Origin: Clostridiales bacterium
GTDB lineage: Bacteria; Bacillota; Clostridia; Lachnospirales; Lachnospiraceae
Length of the DNA stretch: 9,604 nt
Assembly: GCA_019416265.1 (NCBI GenBank)
Contig: DXXQ01000250.1
Coordinates: forward strand, 1 to 9,604
Direction: 5' to 3'
The position numbers and the translations under genes were made by a program. The notes beneath the pieces are model-generated. The model was not told where the DNA came from and did not search any database. It saw only the letters and a program-made list of their open reading frames with translations. This document shows, in pieces, positions 1 through 6,242 of this stretch. Each line of letters begins with the position of its first letter. Positions within the stretch are counted from its first letter, which is position 1.

Positions 1-1
1 C

Positions 2-526
2 ATTGTTGCAGTGGTCAACAACGTAGTTCTCATCAACGCAAAAATCCCATCGGAATCCATGGAGAAAACAGTTATGACCGGCGACCGCCTGTTTGGCTAC
101 CGTCTTGCCTACGGAATCAATCTTGATCTGTTCGGCAAACAGATTGTTTCCAAAAAATTCAAGGATCCGGAGCGTTTCGACATTGTGATCTTTAAATACC
201 CGGACGATGAAAGTCAGCTCTACATCAAGCGTCTGATCGGTCTTCCTGGAGAAACCGTGGAGATCAAAGGCGGAAAGGTCTATATCGACGGCGCAGAGAC
301 TCCTCTGGACGACAGCTTCACACCGGAAATGCCACGGCCGGAGGACTTAGGCCCCTATGTTGTGCCGGAAGACTGTTATTTCATGATGGGAGACAACCGC
401 AACCATTCCTGGGATTCCCGCCGCTGGGAAAACACCTTCGTACAGTTTGACCAGATCGTCGGCAAGGCGATCGTGCGGTATTACCCGTCCATTAAGCTTC
501 TGAACCAGTACGAGCCTGAGGCGTAA
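2..526 (+). CDS. lepB: Type I signal peptidase (5' end outside window)
   Basis: Membrane-bound serine/lysine-dyad protease that removes signal peptides from secreted proteins on the outer face of the membrane. The reading frame is open to the window's left edge: in-frame codons for I-V-A precede the GTG at 11, so that GTG is probably internal and the cytoplasmic tail and membrane anchor lie upstream. Numbering from that GTG, the catalytic Ser is S16 in the box PSESM, the general-base Lys is K73 in YIKRLIGLPGE, and the conserved C-terminal box GDNRNHSWDSR starts at G127. The catalytic domain is complete and there is no C-terminal membrane segment. The gene ends 3 nt before recU, so the two are probably co-transcribed. 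Family assignment is firm; the symbol lepB (sipS-type) is by family, since clostridia often carry several paralogues. Confidence 0.93.
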   Translation: MVAVVNNVVLINAKIPSESMEKTVMTGDRLFGYRLAYGINLDLFGKQIVSKKFKDPERFDIVIFKYPDDESQLYIKRLIGLPGETVEIKGGKVYIDGAETPLDDSFTPEMPRPEDLGPYVVPEDCYFMMGDNRNHSWDSRRWENTFVQFDQIVGKAIVRYYPSIKLLNQYEPEA

Positions 527-529
527 ACC

Positions 530-1063
530 ATGGCGACCTGGAACAGCAGGGGGCTTCGCGGCTCCACACTGGAAGAGCTGATAAACAGAACAAACGAACA
601 ATACCATGAAAAAGGGTTGGCGCTGATCCAGAAAATCCCCACTCCCATCACTCCGGTGCGGATGGATAAGGAACACCGCCATATCACCCTTGCATATTTT
701 GAACAGAGAAGTACCGTTGACTATATCGGAGCAGTACAGGGAATTCCTGTCTGCTTCGATGCAAAAGAATGTTGTGCAGACACCTTTCCCCTGGCAAACG
801 TCCATCCCCATCAGGTAACCTTTATGAAGGATTTCGAAAAACAGGGCGGTGTTGCATTTTTTCTGATTTTCTACAGTAGCAGCAATCAATTCTATTATCT
901 TCCCCTCCGTAGTCTTCTGACATTCTGGCAGAGAATGGAAGAGGGCGGACGGAAGAGCTTTCGCAGGGAAGAACTGAACCCCGATTATTATCTTGAAAAG
1001 AAAAACGGCTTTCTGGTTCCTTATCTAGATGGAATTCAGAAGGATTTATGTGACAGGGATTGA
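530..1063 (+). CDS. recU: Holliday junction resolvase RecU
   Basis: Structure-specific endonuclease that cuts Holliday junctions during recombination and repair in Firmicutes, replacing RuvC. The 177-residue protein matches the RecU family along its length: the early GLRGSTLEELINRTNEQY segment, KIPTPI at 35-40, the active-site strand STVDYIG (D64), FDAKEC (D77, K79), then FPLANVHPHQ and QGGVAFFLI, and a C-terminal FWQRMEEGGRKS segment. It is shorter than the about 206-residue Bacillus protein because it lacks most of that protein's N-terminal extension. The position of Bacillus E101 is Asp here (D77), a conservative change. ATG 530 is preceded by a weak GAGG (518-521) inside the lepB end, 8 nt upstream, so translation is probably coupled to lepB. 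The stop codon lies inside the -35 box of the his promoter. Confidence 0.93.
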   Translation: MATWNSRGLRGSTLEELINRTNEQYHEKGLALIQKIPTPITPVRMDKEHRHITLAYFEQRSTVDYIGAVQGIPVCFDAKECCADTFPLANVHPHQVTFMKDFEKQGGVAFFLIFYSSSNQFYYLPLRSLLTFWQRMEEGGRKSFRREELNPDYYLEKKNGFLVPYLDGIQKDLCDRD

Positions 1064-1088
1064 CAAGTACAGGATTATCGAGTATAAT
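1060..1088 (+). promoter_or_regulatory. Consensus sigma-A promoter of the his operon
   Basis: A -35 box TTGACA (1060-1065) and a -10 box TATAAT (1083-1088) match the sigma-A/sigma-70 consensus at all twelve positions, with the optimal 17-nt spacer. Transcription should start near 1095, giving a leader of about 100 nt before hisZ. The -35 box overlaps the recU stop codon (TGA 1061-1063). So strong a promoter ahead of a biosynthetic operon suggests control by a repressor, and the inverted repeat over the -10 box fits this. The leader shows no T-box signature and no GC-rich hairpin with a T-run. Confidence 0.88.
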
Positions 1089-1093
1089 CCTGT
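1069..1093. promoter_or_regulatory. Candidate operator: perfect 10-bp inverted repeat over the -10 box
   Basis: ACAGGATTAT (1069-1078) and ATAATCCTGT (1084-1093) are exact reverse complements separated by 5 nt. The right arm contains five of the six bases of the -10 box, and the left arm lies in the promoter spacer. Nearly the whole element is upstream of the predicted start at about 1095, so it would act as DNA, not as an RNA hairpin. A further TCCTGT copy lies at 1099-1104, 11 bp (about one helical turn) after the one at 1088-1093. This is the geometry of a dimeric repressor site that blocks RNA polymerase. A histidine-responsive TrpR-like (YerC/HisR-type) repressor is one possibility, but the sequence does not identify the protein. 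Confidence 0.6.
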
Positions 1094-1180
1094 TAACTTC
1101 CTGTATTAGTATGCTATCACTTTACTAAATGAAAGTATATACAGACGGAATCTTGATTTCGCCTCATCACAGGAGAGACG

Positions 1181-1186
1181 AGGAGG
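1181..1186 (+). promoter_or_regulatory. Ribosome binding site of hisZ
   Basis: A perfect AGGAGG lies 9 nt before ATG 1196 but only 3 nt before the alternative in-frame GTG 1190. The spacing favours ATG 1196 as the hisZ start. Confidence 0.75.
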
Positions 1187-1195
1187 ACAGTGATT

Positions 1196-2320
1196 ATGCA
1201 GAGAATCTTTCATACTCCGGAGGGTGTCCGGGATATCTACAACGGTGAGTGCAGCCAGAAGCTGAAGCTTCAGGAAAGGCTTCACCGGGTTTTCCATAAA
1301 TACGGCTATGAAGACATTATTACCCCGACCTTTGAATACTTTGAAGTGTTCGGCAAAGAGGTGGGAACCATTCCCTCCAAAGACCTGTATAAGTTTTTTG
1401 ACAGGGAAGGAAATACTCTGGTTTTAAGGCCGGATATCACTCCCTCTGTGTCAAGAGCCTGTGCAGCCTATTTTTCACCGGATAAAGAGCCCTTAAGTCT
1501 GTGCTACACCGGCAACACCTTCATCAATACCTCCGGCTACCGTGGGCAGCTGAAGGAAAATACCCAGATGGGTGTAGAGCGGATCGGAGACGGCTCTGCA
1601 GATGCAGACGCAGAGCTTCTGGCAATGACTGTGGAATGTCTCCTTGCCGCAGGACTGACCGAATTTCAGATCAGTATCGGACAGGCGGAATATTTTAAAT
1701 CCCTGGAGCAGGAGGCAGGACTTGATGAGGAGGACGGAGAATATCTCCGCGGGATGATCTCCCAGAAGAATCCCTTCGGCGTGGAGGAATTTATTCAGGA
1801 GAAGAAGCTTTCTCCGGAAACTGCCAGAAGCTTTATAGAGCTTCCCCAGATGTTCGGCTCTGTGGAGGTGCTGCAAAAGGCCAGAGCACTGACAGAGAAT
1901 CCCTGTGCCCTGGAAGCGGTTTCCAGACTGGAGGAAATCTATGAGATCCTGAAGCTGTACGGCTACGAGAAGTATGTGACCTTTGATTTCAGTATGCTGA
2001 GCAGATATGAATACTATACAGGGATCATTTTTCAGGCATATACCTACGGAACAGGAGAGCCCCTGGTAAAGGGAGGCAGATATGACAAGCTTCTCAAGCA
2101 TTTCGGAAAAGACGCTCCCTCCATAGGCTTTGCCATTGTGGTTGACAGCCTTCTCCTTGCCCTTTCCCGCCAGAAAATCTTACTGGAAGAAGAGGATGGA
2201 AGGGAAATCTTATTTTACACCCCTGACAAAAGGGCAGAGGCCATTGGGAAAGCCCAGGAGCTTCGCGCTCAGGGAAAGGCTGTAGTCTTACGCTTAAAAA
2301 AGGAGGGATCTGACCTGTGA
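1196..2320 (+). CDS. hisZ: ATP phosphoribosyltransferase regulatory subunit HisZ
   Basis: Histidyl-tRNA-synthetase paralogue that does not charge tRNA. It binds the short HisG to form active ATP phosphoribosyltransferase, the first step of histidine synthesis, and takes part in histidine feedback inhibition. The 374-residue protein starts with TPEGVRDI, has a class II core including LRPDITPSVSR, a motif-2-like YTGNTFINT segment, the QMGVERIG strand, and a motif-3 GGRYDKLLKHFG...SIGFA. The HisRS histidine-binding signature LVRGLDYYT is replaced by MLSRYEYYTG, as expected for HisZ. The C-terminal anticodon-binding-like domain stops at KKEGSDL, which looks about 20-30 residues short of longer HisZ/HisRS proteins. 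ATG 1196 is preferred to GTG 1190 from the AGGAGG spacing. Its last 4 nt overlap the hisG start (GTGA), so translation is coupled. Confidence 0.93.
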   Translation: MQRIFHTPEGVRDIYNGECSQKLKLQERLHRVFHKYGYEDIITPTFEYFEVFGKEVGTIPSKDLYKFFDREGNTLVLRPDITPSVSRACAAYFSPDKEPLSLCYTGNTFINTSGYRGQLKENTQMGVERIGDGSADADAELLAMTVECLLAAGLTEFQISIGQAEYFKSLEQEAGLDEEDGEYLRGMISQKNPFGVEEFIQEKKLSPETARSFIELPQMFGSVEVLQKARALTENPCALEAVSRLEEIYEILKLYGYEKYVTFDFSMLSRYEYYTGIIFQAYTYGTGEPLVKGGRYDKLLKHFGKDAPSIGFAIVVDSLLLALSRQKILLEEEDGREILFYTPDKRAEAIGKAQELRAQGKAVVLRLKKEGSDL

Positions 2321-2961
2321 GATATCTGACATTTGCACTGACAAAAGGGCGGCTTGCGGACAAAACCCTCGCCATGCTGGAAAAGATCGGGGTGACCTGC
2401 GAGGAGATGAAGGATAAAAACTCCCGAAAGCTTATCTTTGTCAACGAAGAACTGAAACTGAAATTTTTCCTTGCCAAGGGGCCGGACGTACCCACCTATG
2501 TGGAATACGGAGCAGCGGACATCGGCGTTGTGGGAAAGGACACGATCCTGGAAGAAGGACGGAAGCTATATGAGGTTATGGATCTGGGCTTTGGCAAATG
2601 CAGGATGTGTGTCTGCGGTCCGGAAAGCGCCAGGGAGGTTTTAAACAACAACCAGCTGATCCGTGTGGCAACCAAATACCCCAATATTGCAAAGGATTAT
2701 TTTTATAATAAGAAACACCAGACCGTAGAGATTATTAAATTGAACGGCTCCATTGAGCTTGCTCCCATTGTAGGCCTTTCCGAGGTGATCGTTGACATTG
2801 TGGAGACAGGGAGTACCTTAAGGGAGAACGGACTTAAGGTGCTGGAGGAGGTATGTCCTCTTTCTGCTCGTATGGTAGTGAATCAGGTAAGCATGAAAAT
2901 GGAAAACGAGAGAATCCGCAGGCTGATCTATGAGCTGCGGGAGGTTTTACAGGAGGCGTGA
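2317..2961 (+). CDS. hisG: ATP phosphoribosyltransferase catalytic subunit, short form
   Basis: Joins ATP and PRPP to give phosphoribosyl-ATP, the committed step of histidine synthesis. At 214 residues it is the short HisG type, which lacks the C-terminal regulatory domain and needs HisZ, encoded directly upstream. Visible landmarks are TKGRLAD near the N terminus, VEYGAADIGVVGKD at 62-75, and the PRPP-binding stretch ELAPIVGLSEVIVDIV at 147-162 followed by ETGSTLRENGL. The start is GTG 2317, set 10 nt after AGGAGG (2301-2306) inside hisZ; the GTGA overlap with the hisZ stop indicates translational coupling and a matched HisZ:HisG ratio. The next gene begins 1 nt after its stop. Confidence 0.96.
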   Translation: MRYLTFALTKGRLADKTLAMLEKIGVTCEEMKDKNSRKLIFVNEELKLKFFLAKGPDVPTYVEYGAADIGVVGKDTILEEGRKLYEVMDLGFGKCRMCVCGPESAREVLNNNQLIRVATKYPNIAKDYFYNKKHQTVEIIKLNGSIELAPIVGLSEVIVDIVETGSTLRENGLKVLEEVCPLSARMVVNQVSMKMENERIRRLIYELREVLQEA

Positions 2962-2962
2962 A

Positions 2963-4258
2963 ATGCGTAAGGTAACACTGACAAAGGAAACAACAAAGGA
3001 CATTCTGGACAGCCTGTTAAAAAGAAGCCCGAATAACTACGGCAAATTCGAGGCTGCTGTCGCTGAAATCCTTGCCAATATAAAGGAAAAAGGTGACGAG
3101 GCTCTTTTCGCCTATACAAAGGAATTTGACAAAACACAGATCAATGCAGAAACGATACGGGTAACAGAGGAAGAGATCAAAGAGGCCTATGAGAAGGTGG
3201 ATCCGGCTCTTATCGCAGTGATCCGCAAGGCTTTGGTAAACATCCGCAGATACCATGAAAAACAGCTTCAGAACAGCTGGTTTACCAGCGGAGAGAACGG
3301 AACCATGCTGGGACAAAAGGTTACCCCTCTCAGCCGTGTAGGCGTCTATGTACCGGGAGGAAAAGCGGTCTATCCCTCCTCCGTGCTCATGAACATTGTT
3401 CCTGCGAAGGTGGCCGGCGTATCCCGGATCATTATGACAACGCCTCCGGGAAAGGATGGAAAAGTAAATCCCTCCACTTTGGTAGCAGCCAGGGAAGCCG
3501 GAGCAGACGAAATCTACAAGGCAGGGGGCGCTCAGGCCATCGGAGCCCTTGCCTACGGAACAAAAAGCATTCCGAAGGTAGATAAAATCGTAGGGCCGGG
3601 AAATATCTTTGTGGCCTTGGCCAAAAAGGCAGTCTACGGCTATGTAAGTATCGATTCCGTTGCCGGACCAAGTGAAATCCTGGTTCTTGCAGATGAAACA
3701 GCCAACCCGCGCTTTGTGGCGGCAGATCTTCTTTCCCAGGCAGAGCATGACGAGCTGGCTTCCGCCATACTGATTACCACCAGCCGGGAGCTGGCAGACA
3801 GGGTGGACGAGGAAGTGAAGGGCTTTGTGGAAGTCCTCTCCAGAAAGGAGATCATCTCCAAATCCCTGGAAAATTTCGGCTACATTCTTATTGCCGAAAA
3901 TATGGAGGAGGCCATCGAGGCAGCCAATGCCATTGCCTCCGAGCATATGGAGATCGTCACAGCCAACCCCTTCGAGGTGATGATGAAGGTGCGAAACGCA
4001 GGAGCGATCTTTATCGGGGAGTACAGCAGCGAGCCTCTCGGCGATTACTTCGCAGGCCCGAACCACGTATTGCCCACCAACGGAACTGCGAAATTTTTCT
4101 CCCCTCTTTCTGTAGATGATTTTGTGAAAAAATCAAGCATTGTCTACTATTCAAAGGAGGCGCTCAGGGAGATCCACAAAGATATTATACAGTTCGCAGA
4201 ATCGGAACAGCTTACCGCACATGCCAATTCCATTGCAGTGCGTTTCGAGGAGGAGTGA
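2963..4258 (+). CDS. hisD: Histidinol dehydrogenase
   Basis: Zinc-dependent enzyme that oxidises L-histidinol through histidinal to L-histidine with two NAD+, the last two steps of the pathway. The 431-residue length is normal. Signature segments are VGVYVPGGKAVYPSSVLMN (126-144), AGGAQAIGALAYGT, KIVGPGN and SVAGPSEILVLAD. Zinc ligands are all present: Q259 and H262 in SQAEHDE, D361 in GDYFAGPNH, and H420 in AHANS. The catalytic pair E327/H328 sits in SEHME. ATG 2963 follows AGGAGG (2951-2956, inside the hisG end) by 6 nt and is preferred to an upstream in-frame start at 2930, which lies deep inside hisG. It ends 5 nt before the hisB ATG. Confidence 0.97.
   Translation: MRKVTLTKETTKDILDSLLKRSPNNYGKFEAAVAEILANIKEKGDEALFAYTKEFDKTQINAETIRVTEEEIKEAYEKVDPALIAVIRKALVNIRRYHEKQLQNSWFTSGENGTMLGQKVTPLSRVGVYVPGGKAVYPSSVLMNIVPAKVAGVSRIIMTTPPGKDGKVNPSTLVAAREAGADEIYKAGGAQAIGALAYGTKSIPKVDKIVGPGNIFVALAKKAVYGYVSIDSVAGPSEILVLADETANPRFVAADLLSQAEHDELASAILITTSRELADRVDEEVKGFVEVLSRKEIISKSLENFGYILIAENMEEAIEAANAIASEHMEIVTANPFEVMMKVRNAGAIFIGEYSSEPLGDYFAGPNHVLPTNGTAKFFSPLSVDDFVKKSSIVYYSKEALREIHKDIIQFAESEQLTAHANSIAVRFEEE
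4248..4255 (+). promoter_or_regulatory. Ribosome binding site of hisB
   Basis: AGGAGGAG at the very end of hisD. It leaves 8-10 nt to ATG 4264 but touches the in-frame GTG 4255, which overlaps the hisD stop. This decides for ATG 4264 as the hisB start. Confidence 0.75.
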
Positions 4259-4263
4259 CCGGA

Positions 4264-4854
4264 ATGTCAAGAGAAGCGTCAGTAGAACGAAATACGAAAG
4301 AAACAGAAATAAAATTAAAAATCACCCTGGACGGAACCGGATATGGAGATATTGAAACAGGAGTGGGTTTTTTTGACCATATGCTGGAGGGCTTTGCCAG
4401 ACACGGATTTTTCGACCTCTGCGTGAGAGTGCACGGAGATCTGAAGGTGGACGACCACCACACCATAGAGGACACGGGGATCGTGCTGGGAACCGCCATC
4501 AAAGAGGCGGCAGGAGACAAGAAAGGCATCCGCCGTTTCGGAAGCTGCATTCTTCCCATGGATGAAACCCTTGTTCTCTGCGCCGTAGATCTTTCGGGAA
4601 GACCCTGTTTTTCCTGGGATGCGGAATTTACAGCAGAAAAAATCGGGGATATGTCTTCGGAGATGGTGAAAGATTTTTTTTACGCGGTTTCCTACACCTG
4701 CGGCATGAACCTTCACATCAAGGTTCTCACACCGGGAAACAACCATCATATGGCAGAAGCCATGTTTAAAAGCTTTGCCAAGGCTTTGGACGAAGCCCTT
4801 TCCCTGGACCCCAGGATCAAAGATGTGCTTTCCACAAAGGGAAGCCTTTCATAA
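4264..4854 (+). CDS. hisB: Imidazoleglycerol-phosphate dehydratase
   Basis: Dehydrates imidazole-glycerol phosphate to imidazole-acetol phosphate, using manganese-type metal sites. The 196-residue protein is the monofunctional form, with no N-terminal histidinol-phosphatase domain of the enterobacterial kind. Diagnostic features are the start RNTKETEIKL, FFDHMLEGFARHG (36-48), and the two metal-binding repeats DDHHTIEDTG (63-72) and NNHHMAEAMFK (159-169). ATG 4264 is chosen over GTG 4255 because the strong Shine-Dalgarno at 4248-4255 would be too close to the GTG. It is followed after 11 nt by the hisIE fusion, with AGGAG at 4854-4858. Confidence 0.96.
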   Translation: MSREASVERNTKETEIKLKITLDGTGYGDIETGVGFFDHMLEGFARHGFFDLCVRVHGDLKVDDHHTIEDTGIVLGTAIKEAAGDKKGIRRFGSCILPMDETLVLCAVDLSGRPCFSWDAEFTAEKIGDMSSEMVKDFFYAVSYTCGMNLHIKVLTPGNNHHMAEAMFKSFAKALDEALSLDPRIKDVLSTKGSLS

Positions 4855-4865
4855 GGAGAAGAGAA

Positions 4866-6146
4866 ATGAAAAAGTTAATGATACCCTGCCTGTATCTGCA
4901 GTACGAAAAGGCAGTGACAGGATTTGGACAGAGAAACCTGTTCGGAGACGGGGATGTGGAAGCGTTGGCCTCCTTTTACAGTGATAACGGCGCAGACGAG
5001 CTCCTTGTCTTTGACTTTTCCTCCGCAGATGAGGAGCATGACAAAGCGATCGCGAAAATCCGGGATATCTGTCTGGCATCTGAGATTCCCGTGATCGCAG
5101 CCGGAAATATCAAGCGTATGGAAGATGTGAAAAAACTGATCTACGCAGGCTGTGCAAAGGTGGTTCTCAATTTTTCCAAGCAGGGCAATATTGATCTTCT
5201 GGAAGAAGTATCAAAGAGATTCGGAAAAGAGAAGATGCTGGTGAGCATCTCCTCAGAGGAGGAGTTTGCAGACAATAAAGATCTGATCGAAGCCTATGCA
5301 GACGCAGTTCTTGCCCTGGATACAGTTCAGGATTCCATTGCGGCGATTTCCTCCATTCCTGTGATCCTCCACACAGACGAGGGGAAGGAGGAGGCTCTCA
5401 TAAGCCTTCTTTCCACCAAAGCAGTGAGCAGCCTGAGCGGGGGATTTATCAGCAGCAGAGAAATCTCAGTGGCAGAATTTAAAGCCCGCTGCAAGGAACA
5501 AGGAATTCCCGTGGAGACATTTGAGAGCGAAATCGCCTGGTCTGAGTTTAAGCTTAACAGCGACGGACTGATTCCTGTGATCGTCCAGGATTATAAGACA
5601 GACGAGGTGCTGATGCTTGCCTACATGAATGAGGAAGCCTTCCATATGACCCTGAAAAGCGGCAAAATGACCTACTGGAGCAGAAGCAGGAAGGAGCTTT
5701 GGACAAAGGGACTGACCTCAGGCCATGTCCAGTATGTGAAGGCTCTGACGCTGGACTGCGACAACGATACCATCCTTGCAAAGGTGGCTCAGGTAGGCGC
5801 TGCCTGTCACACAGGAAACAGAAGCTGCTTCTTCAAGCCTCTCATGAAAAAAGAGTATGACGACACCAATCCTCTCAAGGTATTCCAGGAGGTTTACGAC
5901 GTCATCCTTGACAGAAAAGAAAATCCGAAGGAAGGCTCCTACACCAATTATCTCTTTGACAAGGGCATTGATAAGATTCTCAAGAAAGTCGGAGAGGAAT
6001 GTACGGAGATCGTAATTGCAGCCAAAAATCCGGACAAAGAAGAAATCAAATACGAGATCTCCGATTTCCTCTACCATGTGATGGTTCTCATGGCGGAAAA
6101 AGGAGTGACCTGGGAAGACATTACCAAAGAGCTGGCAAGAAGATAG
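4866..6146 (+). CDS. hisIE: HisIE with an N-terminal degenerate HisF-like domain
   Basis: The C-terminal half is a normal bifunctional enzyme. The HisI domain (about 225-330, phosphoribosyl-AMP cyclohydrolase) has LMLAYMN, SRSRKELWTKG, the metal-binding DCDND (D297, C298, D299, D301) and CHTGNRSC (C314, C321). The HisE domain (about 336-426, phosphoribosyl-ATP pyrophosphatase) has KKVGEECTE (373-381) and EISDFLYH (397-404). These do steps 2 and 3 of the pathway. Ahead of them, residues 1-220 resemble a HisF/HisA barrel: IPCLY at 6-10, NGADELLVFDF, IPVIAAGNIKRMEDVKKLI, RFGKEKMLVSIS, and a tail SLSGGFISSREISVAEFK. The HisF catalytic Asp of IPCLD is Y10, the second (xxID) is S129, and the middle of the barrel looks shortened. 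The domain is therefore probably catalytically dead. No frameshift or internal stop is seen; one ribosome binding site serves the whole 426-codon frame. Confidence 0.93.
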   Translation: MKKLMIPCLYLQYEKAVTGFGQRNLFGDGDVEALASFYSDNGADELLVFDFSSADEEHDKAIAKIRDICLASEIPVIAAGNIKRMEDVKKLIYAGCAKVVLNFSKQGNIDLLEEVSKRFGKEKMLVSISSEEEFADNKDLIEAYADAVLALDTVQDSIAAISSIPVILHTDEGKEEALISLLSTKAVSSLSGGFISSREISVAEFKARCKEQGIPVETFESEIAWSEFKLNSDGLIPVIVQDYKTDEVLMLAYMNEEAFHMTLKSGKMTYWSRSRKELWTKGLTSGHVQYVKALTLDCDNDTILAKVAQVGAACHTGNRSCFFKPLMKKEYDDTNPLKVFQEVYDVILDRKENPKEGSYTNYLFDKGIDKILKKVGEECTEIVIAAKNPDKEEIKYEISDFLYHVMVLMAEKGVTWEDITKELARR

Positions 6147-6168
6147 AACCCGGATGATAAGTATATAA

Positions 6169-6226
6169 AAACGCCCCTTTCTGATCCCACGGCGGTATAG
6201 ACCCGCGGGAAAAGAAAGGGGCGTTT
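6169..6226. terminator. Bidirectional terminator between hisIE and the yfhO-family gene
   Basis: AAACGCCCCTTTCT (6169-6182) and AGAAAGGGGCGTTT (6213-6226) form a perfect 14-bp stem. The 30-nt interior has its own hairpin, TCCCACGG (6185-6192) against CCGCGGGA (6203-6210), with one A-C mismatch. On the minus strand the stem is followed by TTTTTATATAC, a good T-run, placed about 16 nt after the stop of the membrane-protein gene. On the plus strand only GTTTCC follows, so it should end the his transcript less sharply. Confidence 0.85.
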
Positions 6227-6242
6227 CCTGTGGACTGAAAAA

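Noticed and set aside
1069..1093. Rho-independent terminator for recU
   Set aside because: The inverted repeat is A/T-rich, has no following T-run, and contains the -10 box of a consensus promoter, so an operator fits better.
1161..1186. Ribosome-binding-site sequestering hairpin before hisZ (CCTC with GAGG)
   Set aside because: Only four base pairs; too weak to support a regulatory claim.
1095..1195. T-box riboswitch in the his leader
   Set aside because: The leader is only about 100 nt, lacks the conserved T-box sequence and has no terminator/antiterminator pair.
1129..1248. Possible leader peptide with tandem His codons (CAT CAC at 1165-1170) ahead of and overlapping hisZ
   Set aside because: Only two His codons, no ribosome binding site before ATG 1129, the frame runs into hisZ, and no attenuator hairpin with a T-run follows.
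3017..4066. 349-codon minus-strand open frame inside hisD
   Set aside because: Cys/His-rich product without family match, lying antisense to an intact hisD with all catalytic residues.
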